DNA of 64,000 bases, taken from assembly GCF_022568795.1 (NCBI RefSeq), contig NZ_JAKZHU010000005.1, positions 1 through 64,000 on the forward strand, read 5' to 3'. A program made the position numbers and the translations under genes. The notes under the pieces are model-generated. The model was given only the letters and a program-made list of their open reading frames with translations. It was not told the DNA's origin and did no database searches. Shown one piece after another: positions 26,210-34,292 of this stretch (its first letter is position 1; each line of letters starts with the position of its first letter). Source of the stretch: Arsenicicoccus dermatophilus. Its GTDB lineage: Bacteria; Actinomycetota; Actinomycetes; Actinomycetales; Dermatophilaceae.

Positions 26210-27155
26210 CTGGAGCCTTTTTCATGTTGGTTGGTGCTGTGGGGTGGGTCGGCGTGGGGGTGTGGGATGGGGCGAAGCTCCTGGTAGGAGCGGGATTGTC
26301 TAGATCTCTGCTGCGCCAGGAGCTTCGCTGTGCTTGTCTACCGGGTCGGGCTGCCCGTGTCCACCACCGCCCACGACGTCCTGGGCCCGAGCATCGCCTC
26401 CGGCTGGGGACCTGGCGCAAGCTGTCCCCGGCTCGCCAGGCGCTGCTGGTCCTGGCGCACCTGCACGACAACCACACGTACACCGCCCTGGCGGCCGGGT
26501 TCGGTGTCGGTGTCGCCACCGTCTACCGGTACGTCGTGGAAGCCTGTCAGGTGCTGGCCGCGATGGCACCGACCCTGGACGAGGCCCTGCAGGTGGCCCG
26601 GTCGAAGGCCTACTTGGTCCTGGACGGCACCGTCACCGGGGACCGACCGGGTACGGACCCGCCCCAAGGGCGCCGACCGGTCTGACTACAGCGGCAAGAT
26701 CGGCCGTCACGGCATGAACGTGCAGGTCGTCGCCTCGTGCAGGGGTGACGTGCTGTGGTGCTCACCCGCGGTCCCGGGGGCCCGTCACGACATCCGTGCC
26801 GCAGGCGAGCACAAGATCCCCGACGCCCTGGCGCCCCTGACCGCCGAGGGCGTTCTCGTACTCGCGGACAAGGGGTACACCGGCATCGGTGCCGGCGTCA
26901 CCACTCCTGTCAGGGCTGTGCGTCGACGGCCAGGCACCGGACTGTTCGAACGCCGAGACCTCTCAGCCAACGAACGCGCCGTCAACGCCTCCCAAGCCCG
27001 ACTACGGGCCCGCGGAGAACGAGCCAACGCCCAGCTCAAGACCTGGCGCGTCCTACGCCGCTACCACGGACTGTCCCCACCGCCTGACCACCATCACCAC
27101 AGCCGTCTGGATGCTCATCACCGCAGGTCAAAGCCCCAAATGAAAAAGGCTCCAG
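26210..27155 (+). mobile_element. IS5-family element, copy 1, transposase degenerate
   Basis: The ends are CTGGAGCCTTTTTCATGTTGG-type inverted repeats (946 bp). The transposase reads VYRVGLPVSTTAHDVLGPSI, then in a second frame LSPARQALLVLAHLHDNHTY and GVATVYRYVVEACQVL, then in a third SDYSGKIGRHGMNVQVVASC through ADKGYTGIGAGV to NAQLKTWRVLRRYHG. At least three frameshifts separate these blocks, so it is inactive. It is a DDE_Tnp_4 (HARBI-like) IS5 transposase common in actinobacteria. Confidence 0.85.
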
Positions 27156-27835
27156 GAGCCTTTTTCATATTGGCTGGCAGGGCGCTGGGCGGGCGGCGTG
27201 GTGGCGATGGATGGGGCGAAGCTCCTGGTAGGAGCGGGGATTGTCTAGATCACTGCTGTGCCAGGAGCTTCGTGCTTGTGGCCCGTTGGGCTGCCCGTGT
27301 CCACCACCGCCCACCAGATGCTCACGGCTGCGTTGGCTCAGGACCGTGCCCGCCGGGGCACCTGGCGGCGGCGGCCACCGGCCCGGCAAGCGCTGCTGGT
27401 CCTGGCCCACCTGCACCACAACCACACGTACACCGCGCTGGCGGCCGGCTTCGGTATCGGCACCGCCACGGTGTACCGCCGCCCGAGAGCACAAGATCCC
27501 CGACGCCCTGGCGCCCCTGACCGCCGAGGGCGTTCTCGTACTCGCGGACAAGGGGTACACCGGCATCGGTGCCGGCGTCACCACTCCTGTCAGGGCTGTG
27601 CGTCGACGGCCAGGCACCGGACTGTTCGAACGCCGAGACCTCTCGGTCAACGAACGCGCCGTCAACGCCTCCCAAGCCCGACTACGGGCCCGCGGAGAAC
27701 GAGCCAACGCCCAGCTCAAGACCTGGCGCGTCCTACGCCGCTACCACGGACTGTCCCCACCGCCTGACCACCATCACCACAGCCGTCTGGATGCTCATCA
27801 CCGCAGGTCAGAGCACCAAATGAAAAATGCTCCAG
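27153..27835 (+). mobile_element. IS5-family element, copy 2, internal deletion
   Basis: This abuts copy 1 with the shared bases CCAG and ends in the same inverted repeat (GAAAAATGCTCCAG). The N-terminal block (ARQALLVLAHLHHNHTYTAL, GTATVYRR) is joined directly to EHKIPDALAPLTAEG, removing about 300 bases of the catalytic region. The C-terminal part is almost identical to copy 1. It is inactive, but still has both ends. Confidence 0.85.
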
Positions 27836-27950
27836 GGCCCCGGCATAGTCCGGTGTGGCTGGTCTGACCTGGGGTGATGTGGGGGCGTGGGGCAGGCCAC
27901 AGCTCCAATCTTCGCCCCCACCAAAATCCGCCATCTCCAGAAATTCGATG

Positions 27951-28142
27951 CAGTGAGGTTTTCTCAGCAGAAGATGGCGACGGCAGAGGGGCAGGATCCT
28001 GACCTGCTGGGATGCGATATGGAGAACCCACGGCGCATCGCTCTGGTCCACAGCTCCTTGCCGAGCCAGCACAATGACCGTTCCTCCAGGTCACGACGCC
28101 AACTCGACGGCACCTCGATCGCCTGGTGAGAAAACCTCACTG
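27951..28142. mobile_element. MITE-like element with perfect 16-base ends
   Basis: CAGTGAGGTTTTCTCA (27951-27966) and TGAGAAAACCTCACTG (28127-28142) are perfect inverted repeats bounding 192 bp. The inside holds only a fragment of a minus-strand frame (VPSSWRRDLEERSLC) that may be the start of a lost transposase gene. A lone end, GAGAAAACCTCACT, also occurs at 41794-41807. No target duplication is evident. Confidence 0.7.
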
Positions 28143-28148
28143 ACCGGA

Positions 28149-28664
28149 TCAGTTTAGAGGATGCGAACTGTAGAACGCCTGACACTTGGAGGTGGTGTGA
28201 CTGCTGACATGAGAGTAGGCCTCCTTCTTTGCATCCTGTGTATCCGTATTGTAGTTGTTATCAAGTTTAACACTGGCACTGTGGCGCCGATTAGGGTGAT
28301 TATATGCGGAAAGGCATGTCTTGCGGCCAAGCGTGTCTCTGCTGGACCCAAAACGCCAGCGCCCTCCCTCAACATCCTCTTCATGGATCCAGGGAGCAGT
28401 CAGGGACGGAGAAGCCGAAAGAGCGCTTGAATCAACATCAATCTCCCCCTCTCCAATAAATTCTACCCAATGAGTCCCATTAGCAGTAATCCCGGAGTCG
28501 GTTATCGTAATACCCCCCAACTCATGTCCTGTGCCATCACTTTCAGAAAGCGTTCTCGCCAACCGTGAATCCAACCCCGAAGCCGACGCCTGCGAGGCGA
28601 CCCCTGCAGAGCAGATGCCTAATGTCGCCACAATCGTCACCACAAAAGACGAATTCTTAATCAT
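28149..28664 (-). CDS. Lactococcin-972-like secreted bacteriocin precursor
   Basis: The 171-residue product starts with a signal peptide (MIKNSSFVVTIVATLGICSA then GVASQASASG). Its C-terminal 45 residues match the lactococcin-972 family pattern: RRHSASVKLDNNYNTDTQDA then KKEAYSHVSSH and CQAFYSSHPLN. Family members are secreted and block septum formation via lipid II. The start ATG 28664 has GGAGAAG upstream; an in-frame ATG 20 codons earlier lacks one. The gene is AT-richer than the surroundings and lies beside a MITE, so it was probably acquired separately. The usual immunity membrane protein and ABC ATPase are not adjacent. Confidence 0.6.
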   Translation of the reverse strand: MIKNSSFVVTIVATLGICSAGVASQASASGLDSRLARTLSESDGTGHELGGITITDSGITANGTHWVEFIGEGEIDVDSSALSASPSLTAPWIHEEDVEGGRWRFGSSRDTLGRKTCLSAYNHPNRRHSASVKLDNNYNTDTQDAKKEAYSHVSSHTTSKCQAFYSSHPLN

Positions 28665-28712
28665 TTCTTCTCCAAGAAGGGATTTTTTATATAAATTGAT
28701 CGATGCAATCAA

Positions 28713-28846
28713 GTCTCCACAAAGGATCTACAGATGCTAAATCTGTTTATTTAGCATCATGGAGACTCCTGTGGCCTAAGTTGCAACGTGATCTTGAGTA
28801 TGACACTGACTACTGCTGTGAGCACTTCGAAGCGGTTTGCAAATCT
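28713..28846. other. AT-rich intergenic upstream of the bacteriocin-like gene
   Basis: This holds the likely promoter of the minus-strand bacteriocin-like gene. I see no other gene between it and the ISL3 remnant. Confidence 0.4.
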
Positions 28847-28926
28847 GGATCTTCGGACTTGGGTGTGGGTTCATGGGGTGAGTCCGCCGGCGATGAGCAG
28901 GCAGCGTAGGCGGTAGTTGTCGCGGT
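28847..28926 (-). mobile_element. ISL3 right-end remnant
   Basis: GGATCTTCGGACTTGGGTGT and the terminal transposase codons (RNRDNYRLRCLLIAGGLTP in the minus direction) remain. The fragment ends abruptly where an integrase gene fragment begins. Confidence 0.8.
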
Positions 28927-29350
28927 TGCGGAGGCCGAAGCGATGCTCGACGGCGTCACGCTCGTCGACCATCCGACGGATCCTGACACTGGTGAGATCG
29001 TCCCGATCACGCTGGTCACCGACAACGGCGGACCGTTCCGCTCGTTCCGGTTCGAGCACTTCATCACGGCCCACCCCGAGCTGCGCCATGTCCGCACGCG
29101 CGTGCGGACGCCTGGGCAGAACGGTGTCCGCGAGCGGGCCTTCCAGTCGTTGAAGTACGAGAGGCTCTACCGCGAGCAGATCGACGACGCTCTCGACCTG
29201 GTCCGCGAGGCCGACGCCTTCCGTGTCGAGTTCAACACCGTCCGCCCGCACGAACACCTCGCGTGGAACCGGCCCGCAGAGGTCCACCACGGCCTGGCCG
29301 ACCCGACCATCCCCACCTTTCCCGCACCCGAAATCCTGCCAACTACTTGA
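28927..29350 (+). pseudogene. Integrase-core (DDE) transposase, 3' fragment
   Basis: This encodes AEAMLDGVTLVDHPTDPDTG then VPITLVTDNGGPFRSFRFEH and RTPGQNGVRERAFQSLKYER, with the second Asp (TDNGG) and the Glu of a DDE core, to the natural C-terminus. The N-terminal part is missing. The sequence is nearly identical to the gene split at 47215-50747. The element end TTGACGCGGGACA follows the stop. Confidence 0.85.
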
Positions 29351-29441
29351 CGCGGGACACATGGCCGCGTCGTAGGAGCAGGTGGTGGGCGTGGGTGCTG
29401 TCCTCGCCGGCCGGGTGGACGCGGTTGGGTGGGGGAAGCGG

Positions 29442-30278
29442 TCAGCGGGTGGGGGCGTGGTCCAGGAAGGTCATCATCGCGCTCTCGGCCTGGCGGTCGA
29501 CCTCGTCCTTCACCGTGCGGGCCAGGGAGCGAATGGTGTGGAGGTACTTCTTGCTGTAGGAGGCTTGGGTGATCCCGTCTCCGTTGGAGAACTCGCCGAA
29601 GAAGAAGACCCGCAGCATGCCCTCGAGGTGGATCTTGTAGCGCAGGAGAGCTTCCACCCGGACGCGCACGTCTCGAGGTGCTCCCTGCTTGACCCAGCGC
29701 TGCATACCCTTGTCGATCAGCTCGTCGCTTCGAGCTCCTGCGCCGCCGGTCTTTCCGGATGCGACGAGGCGTGGTTGCTCCAGCGCCTGGAAGAACTCGT
29801 CGTCGAGCCAGTCGTAGTCGCCATCAGGGTCCAGCGTGTCCCGCAGGACGTAGTCCTTGACCACGTCAAGGCTGCCATTGACCGCCATCTCGATAGCCTC
29901 ATCCGGGTTGGGCTGCTCGTTCAAGGCCTGCGCCCACGCGCCCTGTCCGCGAGGATCGAGGTCCAGCAGGGCCAGGTGTCCTCGCAGCACGTCGGCCTGG
30001 GCCTGGATCATCCTGGTGTCGACGCCTTGGGCCTTCAAGGGCGTCACCACCGCAGGTTCTGCCTGCGCGCCTTGATCTTGCACCCCGAACCTCTCGTCGA
30101 TCAGGGCGTCCATCTGTGAGCTCCAGCTCAGGTGAGTGAGACGGATCGTCTCGGCCTTCTCCCGCCGCTGCTGAGCCCGATCGAGGCGCCCGACTACGAG
30201 CGCGACGCCCACCGTTGCTACCACCGACGCCGTGCTGGCTAACGCAGAGACAACATCGGTCCACGTCACATCGCTCAT
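29442..30278 (-). CDS. Hypothetical protein with N-terminal membrane segment
   Basis: The 278-residue protein begins MSDVTWTDVVSALASTASVV followed by a hydrophobic stretch and a basic turn (VGRLDRAQQRREKAETIRLTH, excerpted), so it is probably anchored by its N-terminus with the bulk in the cytoplasm. The rest is helical and acidic, with DGDYDWLDDEFFQALEQ and a C-terminal FFFGEFSNGDGITQASYSKK. No family is recognised. Similar single-anchor proteins occur in phage-defence islands, and its neighbours (YfbU, YobI-like) fit that setting, but this is only context. Confidence 0.6.
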   Translation of the reverse strand: MSDVTWTDVVSALASTASVVATVGVALVVGRLDRAQQRREKAETIRLTHLSWSSQMDALIDERFGVQDQGAQAEPAVVTPLKAQGVDTRMIQAQADVLRGHLALLDLDPRGQGAWAQALNEQPNPDEAIEMAVNGSLDVVKDYVLRDTLDPDGDYDWLDDEFFQALEQPRLVASGKTGGAGARSDELIDKGMQRWVKQGAPRDVRVRVEALLRYKIHLEGMLRVFFFGEFSNGDGITQASYSKKYLHTIRSLARTVKDEVDRQAESAMMTFLDHAPTR

Positions 30279-30543
30279 AGCCCCCACCCCTGGATCCTGT
30301 CGCTGATATCGGACAAGTCTGCGTCCGACCGGCCGACGACGTGCGCAAAATCAGCCGATCGAGCATCAGACGGCCGATCCTGGTCCTCTTCACCGGGGAC
30401 GCAGTGCACGTGAGGGCGGACGCTGGGGTGGCCCCATCGCGGTGGGTGCGACGACTTCAGCCAGGTCCCCACAACCAACCGATGTCTTACGGTAGACATA
30501 ACGTATTCGGTGAGACAATTGAGTGTGTAGGTAAGGAAGCGCG

Positions 30544-31338
30544 ATGGCATCTATCACTGTTCGGGTCGATGACCGGGTCCGTGTCGAGCTGGAGGAGCTC
30601 GCGGTGTCGCGTGGGCAGACCTTGTCGGACTTGGTGCGGGACACGTTGGAGGAGTTGTTGCTTCCCGAGGATTCCAGGATCCGCTCGGAGGGGGCGGTGG
30701 TGCCGCGGAGCCTGAGTCCCTATGAGCGGCAGATGTTGGCGATGCAGCATCGAATCATGGCTCATGTCATTGCTGGGGTCGGAGCGGGTGAGACTGTCGT
30801 CTCTGCAGCGGCGGCTGAAGGAGGTCCGGAGGACCAGCGTCAGCGGGCGGAGATCCTTGAGCAGGGGTTCGTCAGTGAGTACCGGCGGGTGTTCTGCAAC
30901 GTCGAGCCCGAGCTGTCGGCCGCGGAGTGCGGCTTCGTCATGGACCTGTTGGACATGTCCCGGGTGATCTCCTACAGCATCGAGCGTCTTCGCGGTGCAG
31001 GCGAGGATGTCGACCCTGAGCTGGAGTGGCTCAAGTTCGACGGTTTCGACCTGCGGGAGGCTGAAGAGGCTCGACTGCTGGAGTATGTGCATCACCTTGT
31101 CGACGAGGACCGGTGGGCTGAGGTGCTTCCCGTCCTCGGCGAGGATCACGACCATGGCAACACGCACTCCCCTCGGGTTGAGAGGTACCGGCGAGTCCTG
31201 ACTGAGTACCAGGCCCTACGACGGGACCAGGGCCCCAGCTGGGCCGTCGAGGACTATCTGCTCAGCCTCGACCAGCTGCGGCGTCTGCGGCGTGCCAGTG
31301 TGCACCCCTCGAACCGATGCAGGCTCGGTCTCGAGTAA
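30544..31338 (+). CDS. RHH-YfbU domain protein
   Basis: The 264-residue protein fuses an N-terminal ribbon-helix-helix (MASITVRVDDRVRVELEELA ... LSDLVRDTLEELLLPED) to a YfbU domain from about residue 57: LSPYERQMLAMQHRIM, AEILEQGFVSEYRRVF, LSAAECGFVMDLLDMSRVIS, LKFDGFDLREAEEARLLEYV and HSPRVERYRRVLTEY. YfbU of E. coli has been linked to programmed cell death, and RHH fusions suggest a DNA-bound, self-regulated toxin-antitoxin-like protein; function is otherwise unknown. AAGGAAG lies before the ATG. The upstream region has the imperfect dyad GTAGACATAACGTATTC, a possible operator. Confidence 0.8.
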   Translation: MASITVRVDDRVRVELEELAVSRGQTLSDLVRDTLEELLLPEDSRIRSEGAVVPRSLSPYERQMLAMQHRIMAHVIAGVGAGETVVSAAAAEGGPEDQRQRAEILEQGFVSEYRRVFCNVEPELSAAECGFVMDLLDMSRVISYSIERLRGAGEDVDPELEWLKFDGFDLREAEEARLLEYVHHLVDEDRWAEVLPVLGEDHDHGNTHSPRVERYRRVLTEYQALRRDQGPSWAVEDYLLSLDQLRRLRRASVHPSNRCRLGLE

Positions 31339-31438
31339 AGCCGGGTCAGGGCGCGACGGGCGGGAGCCAGGTGAACGCGAGGCACTACGAGACCTATGTG
31401 TCAGCGCCAGGTGGCAGACTCGACGAGATGACCTGTAG

Positions 31439-31990
31439 ATGAGAGGACCAAGCGTGGGGCGAGGCAGTGCGTTCATCGACGAGAGCACCCAGGGGAACTA
31501 TCTGGTCGTGTGCTCGGTGGTGCCCTCGCCCTCCATCACGGACGCCCGCCGGCAGATGCGGGGTCTGCTACGTCCGGGGCAGCGCAGCCTGCACATGAAG
31601 AGCGAGAGCAGGTCCTCCCAGGACAAGATCGTCCGAACGATCCGCGACCTGGGTCTGGCGGCCACCATCTACCTGGCCGACCCGCACATGCATGGTGGTC
31701 ATGTCCAGGCCCGGGATGCCTGCCTGCGCCGGGCCGCGGCCGACGCCGTCGAGAAGCAGCTGGACCGGATCGTCCTGGACCACATCGAGAGCATGGTTGC
31801 CCGGGACCGCAAGTCGATCGTGACCGGCGCCAGACAAGCCGGCGCGGACACGGTCCCCTTCCGCTACGACCACCTGCGCCGCCACGCCGAGCCGTTGCTG
31901 TGGATCCCCGACGCCGTCGGCTGGCTGTACCAGCGCGGCAGCGAGCAGCGCCGCTCGGTCGAGAATCTGATCACCGTGATCCCGGTCTAG
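31439..31990 (+). CDS. DUF3800-like protein (possible RNase-H-like fold)
   Basis: The 183-residue protein starts with a strand holding acidic residues (RGSAFIDESTQGNYLVVCSV), then LLRPGQRSLHMKSESRSSQD, a helix, GLAATIYLADPHMHG, and DRIVLDHIESMVARDRKSIV. The FIDES strand, the following H-x-K/E motif and the later Asp resemble DUF3800-type nuclease-like proteins. GTG 31453 is an alternative start. A clear terminator follows. It is common next to defence or mobile genes; the biochemical role is unproven. Confidence 0.5.
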   Translation: MRGPSVGRGSAFIDESTQGNYLVVCSVVPSPSITDARRQMRGLLRPGQRSLHMKSESRSSQDKIVRTIRDLGLAATIYLADPHMHGGHVQARDACLRRAAADAVEKQLDRIVLDHIESMVARDRKSIVTGARQAGADTVPFRYDHLRRHAEPLLWIPDAVGWLYQRGSEQRRSVENLITVIPV

Positions 31991-32001
31991 ACAGCGCAAA
32001 A

Positions 32002-32034
32002 CCCGAGACCACAGTCGTCCGGCCGGGTCTCGGG
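32002..32034 (+). terminator. Terminator-like hairpin
   Basis: CCCGAGACC pairs with GGTCTCGGG over a 15-base loop, 12 bases after the DUF3800-like stop codon. Confidence 0.7.
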
Positions 32035-32157
32035 CTCACTTTCCAACCAGAACGGCTGGACACAGGACACCTTTACGCAACGACCTGAAGCGCAACAGAG
32101 AGCCGTGCCCAAGTTCACACTTAAGGGCTAACGCTGCCTGTAGCAGGCCCCTCGGCC

Positions 32158-32562
32158 TCATGACCCGCTGTCCGCTGATGGGTGGGTCAGGGCGGTGTTG
32201 ATCTCGGTGTGCAGGGCGCGCAGATCGGTGCGGATCTGGCGCAGGTGGGCGCTCTTGCTGGTGGTGACCGGCAGCGCCAGCCGGGACCTTAGGCCCACGG
32301 CACGGTCGTGCCAGGCCTTGACCTGAGCCGCGTCGACCACGGTCCCGGTGTCCGGGTCGATCAGCATGTCGGTCAGCTGCAGGGTGGCGTCGATCTGGCG
32401 CGCCAGGCGGGTAGCAGGTGACGCCGGGACCAACGGCTTGAGGCGGTCCTGGAAGTCTTTGTCATTGACGAGCTTGTCCAGCAGCTTGAGCGCAGCCGGT
32501 GCCAGCGCGCTGGCAGCCGCTGCCCCGATCCCCGGGCCCGTGATCTTCGACGTGAGAGCCAT
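32158..32562 (-). CDS. Hypothetical protein (134 residues)
   Basis: The start ATG 32562 begins MALTSKITGPGIGAAAASAL, a small-residue-rich N-terminus that could be a short membrane-associating helix, followed by ALKLLDKLVNDKDFQDRLKP and charged helices to the C-terminus. It is not recognised. It is followed by the next minus gene only after a 370-base gap upstream, so it is probably its own unit. Confidence 0.55.
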   Translation of the reverse strand: MALTSKITGPGIGAAAASALAPAALKLLDKLVNDKDFQDRLKPLVPASPATRLARQIDATLQLTDMLIDPDTGTVVDAAQVKAWHDRAVGLRSRLALPVTTSKSAHLRQIRTDLRALHTEINTALTHPSADSGS

Positions 32563-32935
32563 GACCCCATCCTGACCCCCACATGGCCTCCTCGTCGTGC
32601 GCACCGACAAGTACCGGGGTCGTGGCCACCAGCAGGGGGAGCACGGTGGGCACATCGCTGGCTCCCCGGGTTCTCCTCGTCCCCCGAGGCCTTGATCCAG
32701 GAACCGTGCGGCCAGGGGTGTGCCGGGGCGTGCGTGCGGCTGGTCTTGGGTGGGCATGCTCCTTGCGGGGCTCCTGCGCGGGGTGCGGTCGGGAAGGAGC
32801 CGGCAGGGTGTCGCGGTGCCTGCCGCGGCCGCACGGCTGGTCCTGCTGCTGGTCAGGGGATTCGGGGCCGTCGCCCCGAAGCGTGGGTCTCGCCCTCGCG
32901 TGCGCGGGGCGGGCGCGAGGGCGAGCGGGTGGTGG
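32563..32935. other. Intergenic 373 bases, no gene seen
   Basis: Open frames here look like GC-rich shadows (cysteine/arginine-rich). It contains the promoter region of the preceding minus-strand gene; nothing else is recognised. Confidence 0.35.
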
Positions 32936-33871
32936 TCAGCCGAGCATGGACGCCACCGCTGCGAGCTGCTGCATGAGCCCCATGCCGTGCTCGGCGATCC
33001 ATGGGAGGGCGGCGTTCGCGGCCAGGGTCGCTGAGGCCTGCGTGACCGCGGTCTTGATGTCGTCGACCGTGTGGGTGGTCTGTGGGTCGGTGGTCTCGGC
33101 CAGGGCCGTGGAGACGGCCTCGCGGGCGACCTGCGGCGCGTCGGCGGGCAGCCCGTCCAGGATCTGCTGCAGCTCGTCGACCACGGCCTGCCGCTGCTCG
33201 GTGGTGACCGTGATGGTCGTCTGCGAGGCGTGCTGGCGGGTGTGGTGGCTACCGGTGGCGACGGCGACGCCGTTCATGTCACCGCCGACGGTGATATGGC
33301 TGGTGATCGAGGAGGACATCATCGGGACTCCGGTCAGCTGCTCGTCGAAGGGTCGCAGGTCGCGCAGGAACTGTCGTCCCCGCGAGGTGGCCTCGACACG
33401 GACCAGGCCACCGCTGGAGCCGGTTCCCGTGATCAGACCATGGTCGACGAGGTACTCCTCGGCCTGCTCGACCTCGTGCTCGGCGAAGCACACCCCGAAA
33501 GCGGTAGCAGCGGGGTCCTCGAGGAAGTCGCTGGACTGCGTCCGGCCGAGGGGGCTGCTGCTGATCCAGGTCAGCAGGCCGCGGGCGACGGCTTCGTGGC
33601 GGTCAGCCCCGTTCGGGCCCCGCGATTCCTGGATCAGCCTGGCGACCCGGTGTCCCAGCGCGGTCAGGCCCCGCTCTCCCGAGAGCACAGCGGGCCCGAC
33701 GAGCCCGAGGTCGGCGAGCGTCGATCCTGCGTCGATGGCCTCGTCCTCGCTGCCGGCCAGGTGGGCAAGGTCCTGCTGGCTGGCGTTGCCGCCCATCTCG
33801 GCCATGCCGGCGACCACGTCCACCAGCCCCGCGTGCCGCACCTGAGCGAGCACCTGGTGCTCCCGTCCCAT
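32936..33871 (-). CDS. Winged-helix-like protein of unknown function
   Basis: The 311-residue protein has an N-terminal region with two HTH/winged-helix-like segments (GGNASQQDLAHLAGSEDEAI; ATAFGVCFAEHEVEQAEEYL then VDHGLITG), a short polar beta segment MSSSITSHITVGGDMNGVAV followed by ATGSHHTRQHASQTTITV, and a C-terminal helical domain with VVDELQQILDGLPADAPQVA. The Gly/Asn-rich beta segment occurs in several uncharacterised bacterial conflict proteins. It neighbours the YobI-like NTPase on the same strand. Function is unknown. Confidence 0.55.
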   Translation of the reverse strand: MGREHQVLAQVRHAGLVDVVAGMAEMGGNASQQDLAHLAGSEDEAIDAGSTLADLGLVGPAVLSGERGLTALGHRVARLIQESRGPNGADRHEAVARGLLTWISSSPLGRTQSSDFLEDPAATAFGVCFAEHEVEQAEEYLVDHGLITGTGSSGGLVRVEATSRGRQFLRDLRPFDEQLTGVPMMSSSITSHITVGGDMNGVAVATGSHHTRQHASQTTITVTTEQRQAVVDELQQILDGLPADAPQVAREAVSTALAETTDPQTTHTVDDIKTAVTQASATLAANAALPWIAEHGMGLMQQLAAVASMLG

Positions 33872-34292
33872 GAAAACCCCTCACATCAAACCCGTTTCAG
33901 GACCCCCGGCCGTGGACCCTCTCACCGTGACAGACGCCACCGCCCGCCCGCCGGTTCCACGTTCCGTAGACCGCCCGTGACGTAATGCCGAGCGCAGCCA
34001 TGACCTATATGCCCTAGATGAACTATCTGCACCAGGTGACCTAAGTGACCTGAATGGCCAGGTGGAACGCCGCCCATCCGGCTGCCGTGCGTCGTCCGGT
34101 TCGCCGCGCCCGCCATCGGTGGCGGCCTCCTGATGGCCGCCAAGTTCGTCGGGCGCGGCTGCTACGTCGCTGCCCGGGACAGCATCGGGCCCTGCCCCGT
34201 GGGGGTCCTGCATCTGCGGTTCGGTCAGGCTCACGCCCACCAGTGTCTCGGCCATCATCGGCCCCTTCCTGCCCTACCGGGCAACGGGCCGC
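33872..34292. other. Intergenic 421 bases
   Basis: No gene is recognised. It contains short near-repeats of the GTGACCTGAATGG / CTAGATGAACTATC type around 34010-34060 and is probably the promoter region of the winged-helix gene. Confidence 0.35.

Noticed and set aside
32583-33985. Long plus-strand frames opposite the winged-helix gene
   Set aside because: They mirror the minus-strand coding sequence and have arginine/cysteine-rich shadow composition.
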